Shown: positions 1 to 8,073 of the stretch, in pieces
Layout of the letters: each line of letters begins with the position of its first letter
Position numbering within the stretch: position 1 is the stretch's first letter
NCBI GenBank assembly: GCA_011682595.1
Contig: JAACEH010000010.1
Coordinates: 1 to 13,967, forward strand
Origin: Anaerolineaceae bacterium
GTDB taxonomy: Bacteria; Planctomycetota; Phycisphaerae; FEN-1346; JAACEH01
Length of the DNA stretch: 13,967 nucleotides
Direction: 5' to 3'
Position numbers and translations under genes: made by a program
The notes under the pieces: model-generated
Seen by the model: only the letters and a program-made list of their open reading frames with translations
The model's database searches: none
Told to the model about the DNA's origin: nothing

Positions 1-386
1 AACCTCTACAACGTGGATGGCAAGGTGGCCGGTGATCCCAGCGGCAACCCCACTTCCGGGGCGCAGACAGCTAATATGTACTATCAGATCGACGATGGCC
101 AAGAGTCGCCAAGAACGGAAATATCGGCAAAATTGAGTATCTCCGGGACGATTACCCAAGATGGCAATGGTCTTGCGGGCGTGCTTGTGAGCGCCAGTGG
201 ACAGAGCGATACAACGGCTGCGGATGTGTCCTCACTGGCGGCGCGTAGTTTCACTGAAACCGTGGCCTGTCCAAAGCGTCTAAGGCGCTGAGGGAGAAAG
301 GAAAGGTGTTCACGCCTGTATCGCAGGAAGTCACTTTGACGGACTCCCATGCAACAGGCAAGGATTTCACTGCTGCCGACGAATAA
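1..386 (+). pseudogene. 3' end of a carboxypeptidase-regulatory-like domain protein, apparently frameshifted
   Basis: The reading frame is open from base 1, so the gene begins outside the window. Frame 1 reads into a typical carboxypeptidase-regulatory-like beta-sandwich start (ISGTITQDGNGLAGVLVSAS, from about base 127), then diverges and stops at 289-291. The rest of the same domain continues in another frame from about base 270 to the TAA at 384-386 (GKVFTPVSQEVTLTD, then ATGKDFTAADE). In this family a 'F-T-P-x-S-x-x-V-T-L' strand and a 'G-x-D-F-T-A' ending follow the opening strand, so the two halves belong together. Joining them needs a loss of one base (or gain of two) at about 258-288. 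Such domains usually occur as repeats near the C-terminus of large secreted proteins in this kind of bacterium. A sequencing or assembly error is as likely as a true pseudogene. The domain call is good; the disruption is inferred. Confidence 0.55.
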
Positions 387-415
387 TGCAGCAGTCGCTG
401 TCAAGGAGAATGAAG

Positions 416-1648
416 ATGCTACATAACACTTGTACTAGATGCCTTGGAGTGCTTATCGCTACAGCAACGACGTTTCTTGGCTTGACTGCTCGCGCGGATG
501 AACCGACCTGGGAAGACTTGAAAGCCTGTAAGTTGCTCAACAACATTACGGTCTTCCCGAGCCAGGGCAGCCCCCAATCCAGAAAGGTAGGCGGCACTGT
601 TTTCTCATTTGCGAAAGAGAAGTTCTCTTCCCAACCCGAACTAAGCGAGAAGGAGTTCACGGTAGAAAAGTTCTTCCAGGAACTTAAAGGCGACATATAT
701 TATGCAGTCCCGGAAGGCGGTGCGTTTGTCGTAAAGAGTGGCCGAATTGCCGATCTCGGAAAGCATTACCTGTATGAATTCAATGGCAAGGACCCACCTC
801 GTCCCACAGTCATATATGGCAAAGAGGACGGAAAGAAAACCCCCGGCCTGGTTACGGGTCTTAAGAAGAAGAATGGTCACTGTTACCTGTTGGAAACTGC
901 CGGCGGTAAGTATGCACTTCTGCGCATTATTTCTCAGGACATATGGTCGGCCAGAATACAATGGGTCTATCAGCCGGATGGCAAGAGGAAGTTCACCATC
1001 CCCAAAGGGGAGATCTTGAGAGAAGAGAGGAGCGCCGGTGCCGTGCGACCCAACGAAAAGGGTCCTAGCGACTTGTCCATTATGGCGTTGGACTTTCGCG
1101 ACTTTGCAAAGGCTGCGACCGCCCATGTCGAGAACCGGAAAAGGTTCGTCGAGTTCTGTCTGAAGGTTCTCGGGAACTCTCGCGCCCAGATCGACAACCG
1201 CTCGCTTGCCTGCCAATCGCTGGGCACGCTTCGCGTCCCGGAGGCGGCACCTACGCTCGCGAGCCTGATCGACAAGAGTTGGGGCCCTGGCTGGGGCACT
1301 GGCTCCCGCGTGACGATCCGGTTCAGCTACCCGTGTTTGCAGGCACTGATTAAGATTGGCCTTCCGGGGGCACAGGCGGCGTTGAAGCAAATCGAGGTGG
1401 ACAGTCTCTCCGAGTTGCCCGGACGCGAGCGCCGCGACATAGAGTTGTGGCGACGCCAGGAGCGGCTGAAGATGCTGACGATCGTCATCGTGAAGATTTA
1501 CGGCGAGAGATTGGCCAAGGTCGTCCTGGAAGACAAAATCATGGAGTCCAAGGACCCGAGAATCAAGGCGGCGTTCGAGGAGTCGCTGAAGATCATCCCA
1601 CAAGTCCGCAAATTGTTCCCTGATAAAGAGAAGAAGGGGAAGAAATGA
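416..1648 (+). CDS. Secreted protein of unknown function with HEAT-like C-terminal helices
   Basis: The product is 410 residues if translation starts at 416. That start has an AAGGAG Shine-Dalgarno at 403-408 with 7 bases of spacing. The in-frame ATGs at 386 and 410 have no well-placed site, and 386 overlaps the previous stop (TAATG). The chosen start gives a clean signal peptide: a hydrophobic core around residues 10-23 and a likely cut after Ala-Arg-Ala at residue 27. The middle is lysine-rich and looks beta-stranded. The C-terminal third has helical HEAT-like repeats (segments around 'SLACQSLGTLRVPEAAPTLA' and 'LQALIKIGLPGAQAALKQI'), and the tail is very basic (PDKEKKGKK). HEAT-like repeats usually mediate protein contacts. 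I do not recognise a catalytic motif. The gene follows the frameshifted CDS by about 29 bases and overlaps the next by ATGA, so they probably form one operon. The block has lower GC than the rest of the window. Confidence 0.75.
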   Translation: MLHNTCTRCLGVLIATATTFLGLTARADEPTWEDLKACKLLNNITVFPSQGSPQSRKVGGTVFSFAKEKFSSQPELSEKEFTVEKFFQELKGDIYYAVPEGGAFVVKSGRIADLGKHYLYEFNGKDPPRPTVIYGKEDGKKTPGLVTGLKKKNGHCYLLETAGGKYALLRIISQDIWSARIQWVYQPDGKRKFTIPKGEILREERSAGAVRPNEKGPSDLSIMALDFRDFAKAATAHVENRKRFVEFCLKVLGNSRAQIDNRSLACQSLGTLRVPEAAPTLASLIDKSWGPGWGTGSRVTIRFSYPCLQALIKIGLPGAQAALKQIEVDSLSELPGRERRDIELWRRQERLKMLTIVIVKIYGERLAKVVLEDKIMESKDPRIKAAFEESLKIIPQVRKLFPDKEKKGKK

Positions 1649-2478
1649 GGCTGCCCCTTCTGATCGCGCTGATCGTTTCCTGCTTGCTTTCGACAGCGAG
1701 CGGCTTGGCTGCGGAAGAAGATACTCGCCGAGTTGAACAACAGGAAGCGGCGTCTGCTCGCGCAATTGCTTTCCGAAGACGGACCGGCACTCGCCTGCTT
1801 ATAAAGGACAGGCGAAGCGCTGTCGAAGACGATCTGCGGGCGAAGGCCCTGGCATGCGTACAGGACGACGCCCGGTTCGAGAAGCTTCGGTTGGCCTTCA
1901 ATCAGCGGTGGACCAGCGACACAATTGAGTATCTCGGCCAGTTGATTATGGAGGACTGGGACAAAACGCGCGCCGTTACGCTGCAACGGTCTAAGGCCAT
2001 AGTGAGTCTTCTTGTGCATGTTGCCGCTCACGAATTGCCAAGGGGCTTTATCGCTAGCGACGTCTCGATGGTCACGATCAACGAGCAGAAAAGAGTTCTT
2101 GAGGTGCGTCGTGCCTGTAGGATAACCCTCGACAAGTACTTCGCTGCAGTACTCAACGGTGATAGCAAGTGGCCGCTGAAGTCCCGAAGAAGCCTGCAGT
2201 ATCATCTCACTTATGCATTCGACGAGTTCGGCGAACCTGAAATGATTACCGAAACCATTTGGGTGGGAATGCGGGACAATGACAAGTTTCGATCCGACAT
2301 GCTGGGAATCGTAAGCGACCTCGCCGATGAAAAGCTCCTGCAGCGATTGTCGGCCTTTCGCGATTCGCAAGAGTGGTCCGAGGCGGATCGCTTGCGAATC
2401 GAGACAGTTGGTCGGGCACCGTGTTGCCGCCGGTGTTCACCCTTGCCCATCACCGCGAGGCCCTGGCCAACAGCCTGA
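1645..2478 (+). CDS. Secreted protein of unknown function, 3' end replaced at a junction
   Basis: The start ATG overlaps the preceding stop (ATGA at 1645-1648), which points to translational coupling. The N-terminus is a signal peptide: MRLP, a hydrophobic stretch LLIALIVSCLLSTASG, and a likely cut near Leu-Ala-Ala at residues 21-23. The mature part is charged and helix-rich, with no motif that I recognise. It may be a helical-repeat protein like its upstream partner. After about residue 255 (around base 2405) the reading frame continues out of frame through DNA that encodes an ABC permease in another frame. The last 20 or so residues (arginine-, cysteine- and proline-rich) are therefore not native, and the stop at 2476-2478 is accidental. 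Composition changes at the same point: bases 2221-2280 are 30/60 GC, bases 2401-2460 are 40/60. The ORF is real up to the junction; its natural C-terminus is not in the window. Confidence 0.65.
   Translation: MRLPLLIALIVSCLLSTASGLAAEEDTRRVEQQEAASARAIAFRRRTGTRLLIKDRRSAVEDDLRAKALACVQDDARFEKLRLAFNQRWTSDTIEYLGQLIMEDWDKTRAVTLQRSKAIVSLLVHVAAHELPRGFIASDVSMVTINEQKRVLEVRRACRITLDKYFAAVLNGDSKWPLKSRRSLQYHLTYAFDEFGEPEMITETIWVGMRDNDKFRSDMLGIVSDLADEKLLQRLSAFRDSQEWSEADRLRIETVGRAPCCRRCSPLPITARPWPTA
2395..2412. other. Chimeric junction between two DNA blocks
   Basis: This is the approximate breakpoint. To the left is the secreted-protein block at about 50% GC; to the right is a permease gene at about 67% GC. 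Recognisable permease sequence begins at about 2409 (W-S-G-T-V-L-P-P), and the left-hand protein loses sense at about the same place. No transposase, inverted repeat or target duplication is visible at the site. It could be a true deletion or recombination scar, or a misassembly. Confidence 0.6.
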
Positions 2479-3164
2479 CGCTGCCCGCCATTCGCAACAG
2501 TTTCTTCTACTCGCTGGCCGCCACGGGCCTCTGCGCCGTCGTGGCCATCTGGGTGGCCCGGCTGCTGGTCCGCCGAAAGTTTCTGGGCCGCAACCTGCTC
2601 GACGCCATGGTCATGTTGCCGCTGGCTGTTCCGGGCCTGGTGCTGGCCTTCGGTTTTCTGAGCTGCTACTACGACCTGGGCCGCCGCCTGGTCGAGTGGG
2701 GCATCTGGAGCCGCAACTATCTCTACCCCGAGACCAACCCGGTGTTGCTACTGGTGGCCGCTTACGCCATACGGCGGTTGCCCTACATGGTCCGCTCGGC
2801 CGTGGCGGGCCTCCAGCAGACCAGCCGCACACTCGAAGAAGCGTCGCTGAACGTCGGGGCCTCGCCGCTGCGGACGCTGCTGAAGATCACCGTGCCGCTG
2901 GTCATGGCCAACCTGGTGGCCGGCGGCATCCTGGTCTTCACCTTCAGCATGCTCGAGGTCGGCGACTCGCTGGTGCTGGCCAAAACGCGCGAGTTCTACC
3001 CGCTGACCAAGGCCATCTGGCAGATTTTCAGCGACGAGTTCAGCATCTTCCAGTACGCCGTCTCCAGCGCCCTGGGCGCCTGGGCCATGGTCCTGCTGGC
3101 CGCGGCCCTGCTGGTCAGCACCCGTCTCCTGGGCCGCAAAATGGGCGCCATCTTCCGGGCCTGA
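2406..3164 (+). pseudogene. ABC-transporter inner-membrane permease, 5'-truncated
   Basis: This encodes the C-terminal part of a binding-protein-dependent transport permease (MetI-like fold) of the iron(III)/polyamine/thiamine type. Such proteins move substrate through the inner membrane together with an ATPase and a periplasmic binding protein, neither of which is present here. The evidence is the EAA loop that contacts the ATPase (EEASLNVGASPLRTLLKITV, about 2835-2894), hydrophobic segments around 2490-2565, 2600-2665 and 2740-2785, and others nearer the end, and the loop sequence TVLPPVFTLAHHREAL that precedes a membrane domain in this family. A single-domain permease would still lack its first membrane helix here. 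A fused FbpB-type protein (usually about 550 residues) would lack its whole first half. The open frame can be extended to a GTG at 2373, but that DNA belongs to the other block and has no ribosome-binding site. The gene is probably non-functional as assembled. Confidence 0.75.
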
Positions 3165-3193
3165 TCTGATCGCATGTCGGCTGGTTCACATAG

Positions 3194-3214
3194 GGGCACG
3201 GCGCGGGCGTGCCC
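3194..3214. terminator. Hairpin between convergent genes, possible terminator
   Basis: A perfect 7-bp stem (GGGCACG, 7-base loop, CGTGCCC) lies 30 bases after the permease stop and 15 bases beyond the lyase stop on the other strand. It could serve both genes. No T-run follows on either side, so intrinsic termination is uncertain. Confidence 0.3.
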
Positions 3215-3229
3215 GTCGTGCGTGACTGG

Positions 3230-5848
3230 TTACTTCTCGACAAGCTTCCCCGGCCGGCCTTTCAGCGACAACTTTCCGGCCCCGAGCGAGCGGCCGTCCA
3301 TCAGGGCGGCGTAAGTGACCTCGCCACAAGCGTCCCTGCGGACCAGGGCCAGGCGGCCGTTGGACTTCAGGCCGTCGGCCGACAGGGCCCCGCTTCCCGC
3401 GTGCCGCCAGAGGAAGGTGTCGGTCGTGCCGTCGCCGCGCGAGACGACGATATGCGTGCCGCGAGTTCTGCCGTTGGTGACCTGGCCGGTCGTGACGCGG
3501 AAATGGCTCTCGCTGCCCGTGGCGTAGGGCACGGCGACGGTCACACCGTGCAGGGGCAAACGCATCCGCCGCGAAACGATCGCACAAGGCGCGGGCTTGA
3601 CCTCGTCGTCGATGGCGATAAAGCCTTGGGCCGGCTTCTCGCGGCCGGTCACCAGACGCAGCTTGCCCTGTTGCCAGTCGCCGCGACAGATCAGTTCCAG
3701 GTTGGCTTGTCCCAGGCGGTTGGTTCGCACGGTCGCTTCCTTGGGGGCCAGGCGGACGTGCATCGGCGTGAAATGCCACAGGGCCTCGACCTGGTGTGTG
3801 CCGCGACCGGCGACGCTGTCCAGAATCAGCCAGTAATCCGGCCGCAGGAAAACCAGGGCCCGCGTGTGAACGATGCCGCCGATCGGTTTGTCGCCGGCGG
3901 TGTTCCGCAAGGTCGTGGACAACAGGCCGCGCTCGGTTTCGCCGTAGTCCTCATCGTAGCAACCCTGGGCGAAGTCGAGCCCGCGCCCGGCGGCCCAGAG
4001 GTTCTTGCCGCGGCTGGAGGACGAGTACCTTGCATAGTCGCCGCTGCGGCGGCGCCACTGGCCGGTCCCGTCGATGTTGATCGTGTTGTGCGAATCGCTG
4101 CGGCGAAAGTACCGCACCACGGGGTCCGACTGGTAGGAGCTGATGCCCGGGTCGGCCAGGAAGGTCGTGCCGAAGGCGTAGAGTTCCACCTGCAGCTTGT
4201 CCTCGTGCTGGTGGGCGGCCCCGAACTCGGCCAGGTCGATGAAGGCCCAGCGGTCCTCCTCGCGCCACCCGGAGCGCATGAAGGCATAGCCGGCCTCGGG
4301 AAAGTGGACGCTGCCCGGAGTGGGCGGCCGGCCGCACGTGCCGCCGCTTCCGGCCCACATCCAGCCGGGCCGCTTCTCGGCTTCGCCCGCCTCCAGCAGC
4401 CGGGCGTTGCCGCGCTTCAGCGCCGTGCCGGCGTCGTTCATCACCGGGTGCGTCCCGTCGGGCCGCGCGATGGCCGCCAGGTAATCGAACATGGCCCACA
4501 GCCGCTTGCGGAAACTCGGCGCGAACTGTCGGCCGCGAAACTTCGCCCGCTTGTAGGCCAGGTAGAACAGGTCGGCGCACATGGTGTGGTAGCCCGGCGA
4601 CAGTTCGTACTGCACGCCGTCGCTGAAAACCTGGGTACGCATTTCCTTTTGCAGCCGTCGCGTGGCCGTGCTCATCCAGTGCTCCGCGCGGCGGAACTCG
4701 GGGAACATGGCCCCGCAAGTCAGGATGGCCGCCGATTCGGAGATGAACCAGTTGCAGTGTCCCCCGTAGCACAGCAGGTGCTCGGCGTGGGCGTGGACCA
4801 TCTTGGCCATGTCCACCAGCGTGCGGTCGCTGAACTCGGGCGACCTCTGGGCCACCTCGAGGACGTGGGGCCACGACCAGTTGATGCGGCAGGAGGTCGA
4901 CAGCGTTTCCCAGGCCGGGTCCAGGCCGCCATTGTGGCCCACCGGCTCGGGATTCTGCTCGATCCAGGAACGCAGAAAATAGTCGAGCTTGCGGGCGTAC
5001 TTGCCTCGCCCGGCGGCCGGGGCTTCGGCAAAGGCCCGGGCCAGCGTGCCCATCCAGGTGTGGCGGTTGAAGGCGTGGTTCCATTCCAGGTAACCGATGG
5101 GGTTCGACTGCCAGTCGATCTTCTTCGGCAGTTGTTGCTGGAGGATCAGGTGGCGGCAAATCTCCTCGGCCATCGAGGGATGCCAGTGGGGATAGGCCAT
5201 CGGCCCGCGAACCGGCGGCAACTTGGCCTTCCTCAGATACGAAGCGTAAGCGACAATGGCCCGCTCCGTCGCCCCGCGGGCAGCGTGCCGGGCGACCGTC
5301 TTGAGCTCGGGACGATCCAGGTCCAGGGCTTCGAGCAGTTCCCGATCGCTCATCCTCGGCCCGCGCGGTCTGCGAACCTGCAAAAGCTCGATGTCGCCGA
5401 TGATGACCGTGCCTCGGTCCTGGCGCGAGTGGAAGTCCAGGACAATCGACTCGACGTCTTTCCAGCCGTCGGGAAAGCCGGTGGCCACCAGGTTCTCGGC
5501 CGGGATCACGATTCTTTGCCAACCCCGCCAGGGCCTGGGCTGGTTGAAGTGCAGGACCGAGAAACGAATGTCGTTGGCCGCCATGCCGGGGGCGCGAGTC
5601 GAATAGTGAAACCGCGTCAGCAGGCTGCCCTCCATCGGCCGGGCCAGCTTCAGGTGGATCACCAGCACGTTCATCGGCGACAGGTCGCTTCGCGGCGGAC
5701 GGAGCGTCACCAGCGCGTTGGTCTCGATGGCCAGGTGCCGCCGCCCGTCGACCGTGACCATCTTCTTTCTGCCCTCGACCGTCGCCTGGTCGGCCACTTG
5801 TGCGGCAGTCAGCAGCACCTGCTCATCAATCACCTGGTCCGCTTTCAT
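3230..5848 (-). CDS. Heparinase II/III family polysaccharide lyase
   Basis: The product is 872 residues. Enzymes of this family cleave uronic-acid-containing polysaccharides (heparan-type glycans, alginate and relatives) by beta-elimination. Residues about 30-157 look like a jelly-roll, carbohydrate-binding-like module. Residues about 180-470 form the helical toroid, with N257/H258, H263 and a Tyr-His pair at 420-421 in 'SPGYH'. Residues about 515-870 form the C-terminal beta-sandwich typical of the family, including HQHED (546-550), ELYAFGTTFLADPG and SHNT (586-589). The Tyr and His residues are candidates for the general acid/base; exact roles would need alignment. The start at 5848 has AAGGAG with 7 bases of spacing. 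No signal peptide is present at this start or at the next upstream ATG, which is unusual because most such lyases are exported. It may act on imported oligosaccharides. The exact substrate cannot be told. It has no lyase-cluster partners here. Confidence 0.87.
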   Translation of the reverse strand: MKADQVIDEQVLLTAAQVADQATVEGRKKMVTVDGRRHLAIETNALVTLRPPRSDLSPMNVLVIHLKLARPMEGSLLTRFHYSTRAPGMAANDIRFSVLHFNQPRPWRGWQRIVIPAENLVATGFPDGWKDVESIVLDFHSRQDRGTVIIGDIELLQVRRPRGPRMSDRELLEALDLDRPELKTVARHAARGATERAIVAYASYLRKAKLPPVRGPMAYPHWHPSMAEEICRHLILQQQLPKKIDWQSNPIGYLEWNHAFNRHTWMGTLARAFAEAPAAGRGKYARKLDYFLRSWIEQNPEPVGHNGGLDPAWETLSTSCRINWSWPHVLEVAQRSPEFSDRTLVDMAKMVHAHAEHLLCYGGHCNWFISESAAILTCGAMFPEFRRAEHWMSTATRRLQKEMRTQVFSDGVQYELSPGYHTMCADLFYLAYKRAKFRGRQFAPSFRKRLWAMFDYLAAIARPDGTHPVMNDAGTALKRGNARLLEAGEAEKRPGWMWAGSGGTCGRPPTPGSVHFPEAGYAFMRSGWREEDRWAFIDLAEFGAAHQHEDKLQVELYAFGTTFLADPGISSYQSDPVVRYFRRSDSHNTINIDGTGQWRRRSGDYARYSSSSRGKNLWAAGRGLDFAQGCYDEDYGETERGLLSTTLRNTAGDKPIGGIVHTRALVFLRPDYWLILDSVAGRGTHQVEALWHFTPMHVRLAPKEATVRTNRLGQANLELICRGDWQQGKLRLVTGREKPAQGFIAIDDEVKPAPCAIVSRRMRLPLHGVTVAVPYATGSESHFRVTTGQVTNGRTRGTHIVVSRGDGTTDTFLWRHAGSGALSADGLKSNGRLALVRRDACGEVTYAALMDGRSLGAGKLSLKGRPGKLVEK

Positions 5849-6100
5849 GAAGATTCTCCTTGTCCTCAGGCTTTGTGGGTCCTTCCGCATATGGAAACCG
5901 CGGCAAGGCCTAACCGATTCGCCATTCCCGGTCAAACTAATTCGCCCACCACCCACCCCAGGGCACCCCATCCGCCCCTGCGACTGTGCCGCCGGGGAGT
6001 AGCGTTTGACGGTCGCCGCTTCCTGGGGTAGGATTGCGGCTGTGGCGACATTCAGCCCCGGGCGGCAGGGGTCCCGGCGCCGCCAAAAGGGAGGCAGGCC
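5849..6100. other. Divergent intergenic region, 252 bp
   Basis: This separates the lyase (left) from the secreted protein gene (right). It holds the lyase Shine-Dalgarno and the rightward promoter listed separately. For the lyase, a TTGACC-like -35 is present on the - strand at 5930-5935, but the matching -10 (TAGGCC) is poor, so I do not call a promoter there. I see no RNA gene or repeat in it. Confidence 0.5.
6006..6034 (+). promoter_or_regulatory. Sigma-70-type promoter of the gene at 6101
   Basis: The -35 box is TTGACG (6006-6011, 5 of 6 consensus) and the -10 box is TAGGAT (6029-6034, 4 of 6), with exactly 17 bases between them. Transcription would start near 6041, leaving a leader of about 60 bases before the ATG at 6101. 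Confidence 0.55.
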
Positions 6101-7153
6101 ATGAGATTGAACCACAGGACGGTCGTCCGATCCGCTGCGGTACTGGCGGCCGTGTTGAGCATTTCGGGGGCGGCCCCGGCCGCCGTCTCGACCGGCTGGA
6201 CGGCCAAGGCGGTGGGCCCCGACCACGAGGTCGTCCGAGCCGTCCGGAAGGCCATCGCCTCGGGCGAGCTGTTCGACGTGTCGTTCCACCTGTTCGACGA
6301 GCAGCGGCTGTCGGCGGCCCAGTTGATGTCGCTGAAACAGCAGGCCGCGAGGCTGCTGACCAGTGCCCGGTCGGTTTTCCCGGCCCGCCCGAGGATCCGA
6401 TTCTTCGAGGGAGCCGACTTCCGGATCACCGCCGCGGAGAAGAAAGTGACCTTCCCCTACCGCATGAAATCCGACTACCCGGAGCACCTCTCCACCTTCG
6501 GCCTGCTTTCGCGCCACAGGCGACAGGTCTACGTGGTTTTTGTCGGCCAGGACAACTACGGCGACCTTCAGAATCTGCACCTGCTGATGTGGAAGGTCGG
6601 CGGCAAGTGGCGGGCCGCTCACTTCACGATGATTCCGGCCAGAATGGGAGGGCTGGACTACGGCAAGGCTTTCGCCGCGGCGAAGGTCGAGCAGGCCGCC
6701 GGCCGCAACCTGCCGGCCGTGGCCCTCTACGGCGCGGCGGTCAGAATGGCCGGGCGATTGCCGTACCGCACGCCGGGCGCACTGGTCCGCGCCCTGACCC
6801 CGCTGCAGGCCTTGATGAAAAAGATCGGTTTTCCTGAAAGGCCGGTCGACGTGCTCACCACCTCCGACGGCCGACGGGCGGTTTACCGTTGCGACGCCGT
6901 GTCGCGCAAAGGGCGGCTGCACCTTTACCTGGAGAACCGCCTGCTCAGGACCGAGTCGTTGGAGGAGGTGGCCCCCCGGCAGAAACGTCTTGCAGCGGCC
7001 TGTCTGAAAAAGTACCCCAATCTGGGGACCTACTTCAAGGCCATCACCGTGACCAGTGTTCCGCCGGCCAAAGACGGCAAGGTGGTGCCGCTGGTCTCGT
7101 CTTTCCTTATCGACGAACTCAAGAAGCCGCGCCCTGCAGCGGCAAAACCATGA
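6101..7153 (+). CDS. Secreted protein of unknown function
   Basis: The product is 350 residues. The start has a GGGAGG-type Shine-Dalgarno (6 bases of spacing) and gives a signal peptide: basic MRLNHRTVVR, then a hydrophobic alanine-rich stretch, with a likely cut after Ala-Pro-Ala-Ala near residue 28. The mature protein therefore probably lies in the periplasm or outside. The central part (about residues 95-190) looks alpha/beta with strand-like segments (VYVVFVG, LHLLMWKVGGKWRAAHFTMI). Such a 'strand, GGKW, strand' pattern recalls small NTF2-like or lipoprotein-like folds, but I do not recognise the family. The C-terminus is lysine- and proline-rich. It stands alone: it is divergent from the lyase, and 32 bases separate its stop from the convergent lipoprotein gene. 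The promoter at 6006-6034 probably drives it. Confidence 0.75.
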   Translation: MRLNHRTVVRSAAVLAAVLSISGAAPAAVSTGWTAKAVGPDHEVVRAVRKAIASGELFDVSFHLFDEQRLSAAQLMSLKQQAARLLTSARSVFPARPRIRFFEGADFRITAAEKKVTFPYRMKSDYPEHLSTFGLLSRHRRQVYVVFVGQDNYGDLQNLHLLMWKVGGKWRAAHFTMIPARMGGLDYGKAFAAAKVEQAAGRNLPAVALYGAAVRMAGRLPYRTPGALVRALTPLQALMKKIGFPERPVDVLTTSDGRRAVYRCDAVSRKGRLHLYLENRLLRTESLEEVAPRQKRLAAACLKKYPNLGTYFKAITVTSVPPAKDGKVVPLVSSFLIDELKKPRPAAAKP

Positions 7154-7185
7154 CCCGACTCGGCCCGCCCCTGGGTGTCGGCGGC

Positions 7186-8073
7186 CTACTGTTTCAGGGC
7201 GGCGCCGGGAATCCTCGGCTGGTTGACGCCGGAGCGAACTACCTGCGGCAAAGGTTCCAGCGGGGCGATCCTGATGTCGGGAATGTTGCCCGGTTTGGTG
7301 TTCTTGTAGGCGGCGACGACCCGCCGGGCCAGCGTCAGTCGCCCCACCGTGGCGGCCAGGTAGGCGTCGGTCTGTGCTGTGCGGCGACGGGCCACGGCGG
7401 CCAGAAGCTGCATGTTCTCCCAGACCCCCTCGGCGGCGGCGACCGCCAGGCGAGAGCCTTCGGCGGTCTGCGTTCTGATGAAACCGTTGGCCTCGTCCAG
7501 CCTGGTCGCAGCGCGGCGAAACTCTTTTTCGCTGTAGCGGTAAGACGTCTCGGCGGCGGCAAACTGGCTGCCTTCGTAGAACTGGTCGCCGAGGATGAGC
7601 TGCTTGGCCGCCGAGCGGTAGTGCGCTTCGCCGTCTCGCGTCAGGGCGATGGATCTCATGACCACGGCCAGAGCCAGGGTCTCGCGGTAGGCCCGCAGGC
7701 TGTCGATGTAGTAGCGGTCCACCTCGACGGTGCGGGCGCCGATGCGGACCGAGCGGTCGTCGGCCGGCGTCGGCCGCCGGCTCAGGCGGCTGTGCTGGTC
7801 GTCCACGACGCGGATGTCGGCCTCAATGTTGCGTTCGGCGTCGGCGAAGTGGCGAATGGCCTGGTACAGTTCGCGGTTGGCGTCCGAGTACAACCTGGAG
7901 GCGCGGTCAAACTGCTCGCTGGCCAGGGCTCGGTCGCCGGCCAGGAGTTTGTCGTGGCTGCTGATCAGCCTGGCCCGGCCCTCGTTGTAGGAGGTCATCG
8001 GGTGGGCGCATCCGACCGACCCGCAAAGGACCAGCAGACACAGAGCGATTGTCGCAACTGGTAACCGTTTCAC
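7186..8073 (-). CDS. Helical lipoprotein of unknown function
   Basis: The product is 295 residues and starts with GTG at 8073, supported by GGAGG with 6 bases of spacing. The N-terminus is a lipoprotein signal: MKRLP, a hydrophobic core, then SVGC with the lipidated Cys at residue 22. It lacks the usual Leu at -3, so it is an imperfect lipobox. The following His-Pro and absence of Asp at +2 do not suggest retention in the inner membrane by the E. coli rule. The mature part is charged and alanine-rich, and is predicted helical throughout, with repeated patterns such as 'ASRLYSDANRELYQAIRHF' and 'YRYSEKEFRRAATRLDEA' that resemble TPR or coiled-coil bundles. I do not recognise a named family. 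It is the third gene of the leftward set, 119 bases after the SppA stop, and may be a structural partner in the envelope. Confidence 0.72.
   Translation of the reverse strand: MKRLPVATIALCLLVLCGSVGCAHPMTSYNEGRARLISSHDKLLAGDRALASEQFDRASRLYSDANRELYQAIRHFADAERNIEADIRVVDDQHSRLSRRPTPADDRSVRIGARTVEVDRYYIDSLRAYRETLALAVVMRSIALTRDGEAHYRSAAKQLILGDQFYEGSQFAAAETSYRYSEKEFRRAATRLDEANGFIRTQTAEGSRLAVAAAEGVWENMQLLAAVARRRTAQTDAYLAATVGRLTLARRVVAAYKNTKPGNIPDIRIAPLEPLPQVVRSGVNQPRIPGAALKQ

Noticed and set aside
1..2405. Insertion sequence or integron as the source of the low-GC block
   Set aside because: I see no transposase or integrase, terminal inverted repeat or target-site duplication within the window.
2327..3169. 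A second + strand open frame over the permease region
   Set aside because: It is Arg/Gly/Pro/His-rich with no membrane segments. The other frame gives the EAA loop and hydrophobic helices.
3209..6031. A 940-codon open frame on the + strand opposite the lyase gene
   Set aside because: It is an artefact of GC-rich codon use on the opposite strand. It shows no domain-like sequence, while the lyase motifs on the - strand are clear.
5849..6922. Extension of the lyase frame upstream to about 6922 (1230 codons in total)
   Set aside because: The extension is antisense to the secreted protein gene at 6101 and lacks a ribosome-binding site, while 5848 has AAGGAG at ideal spacing.
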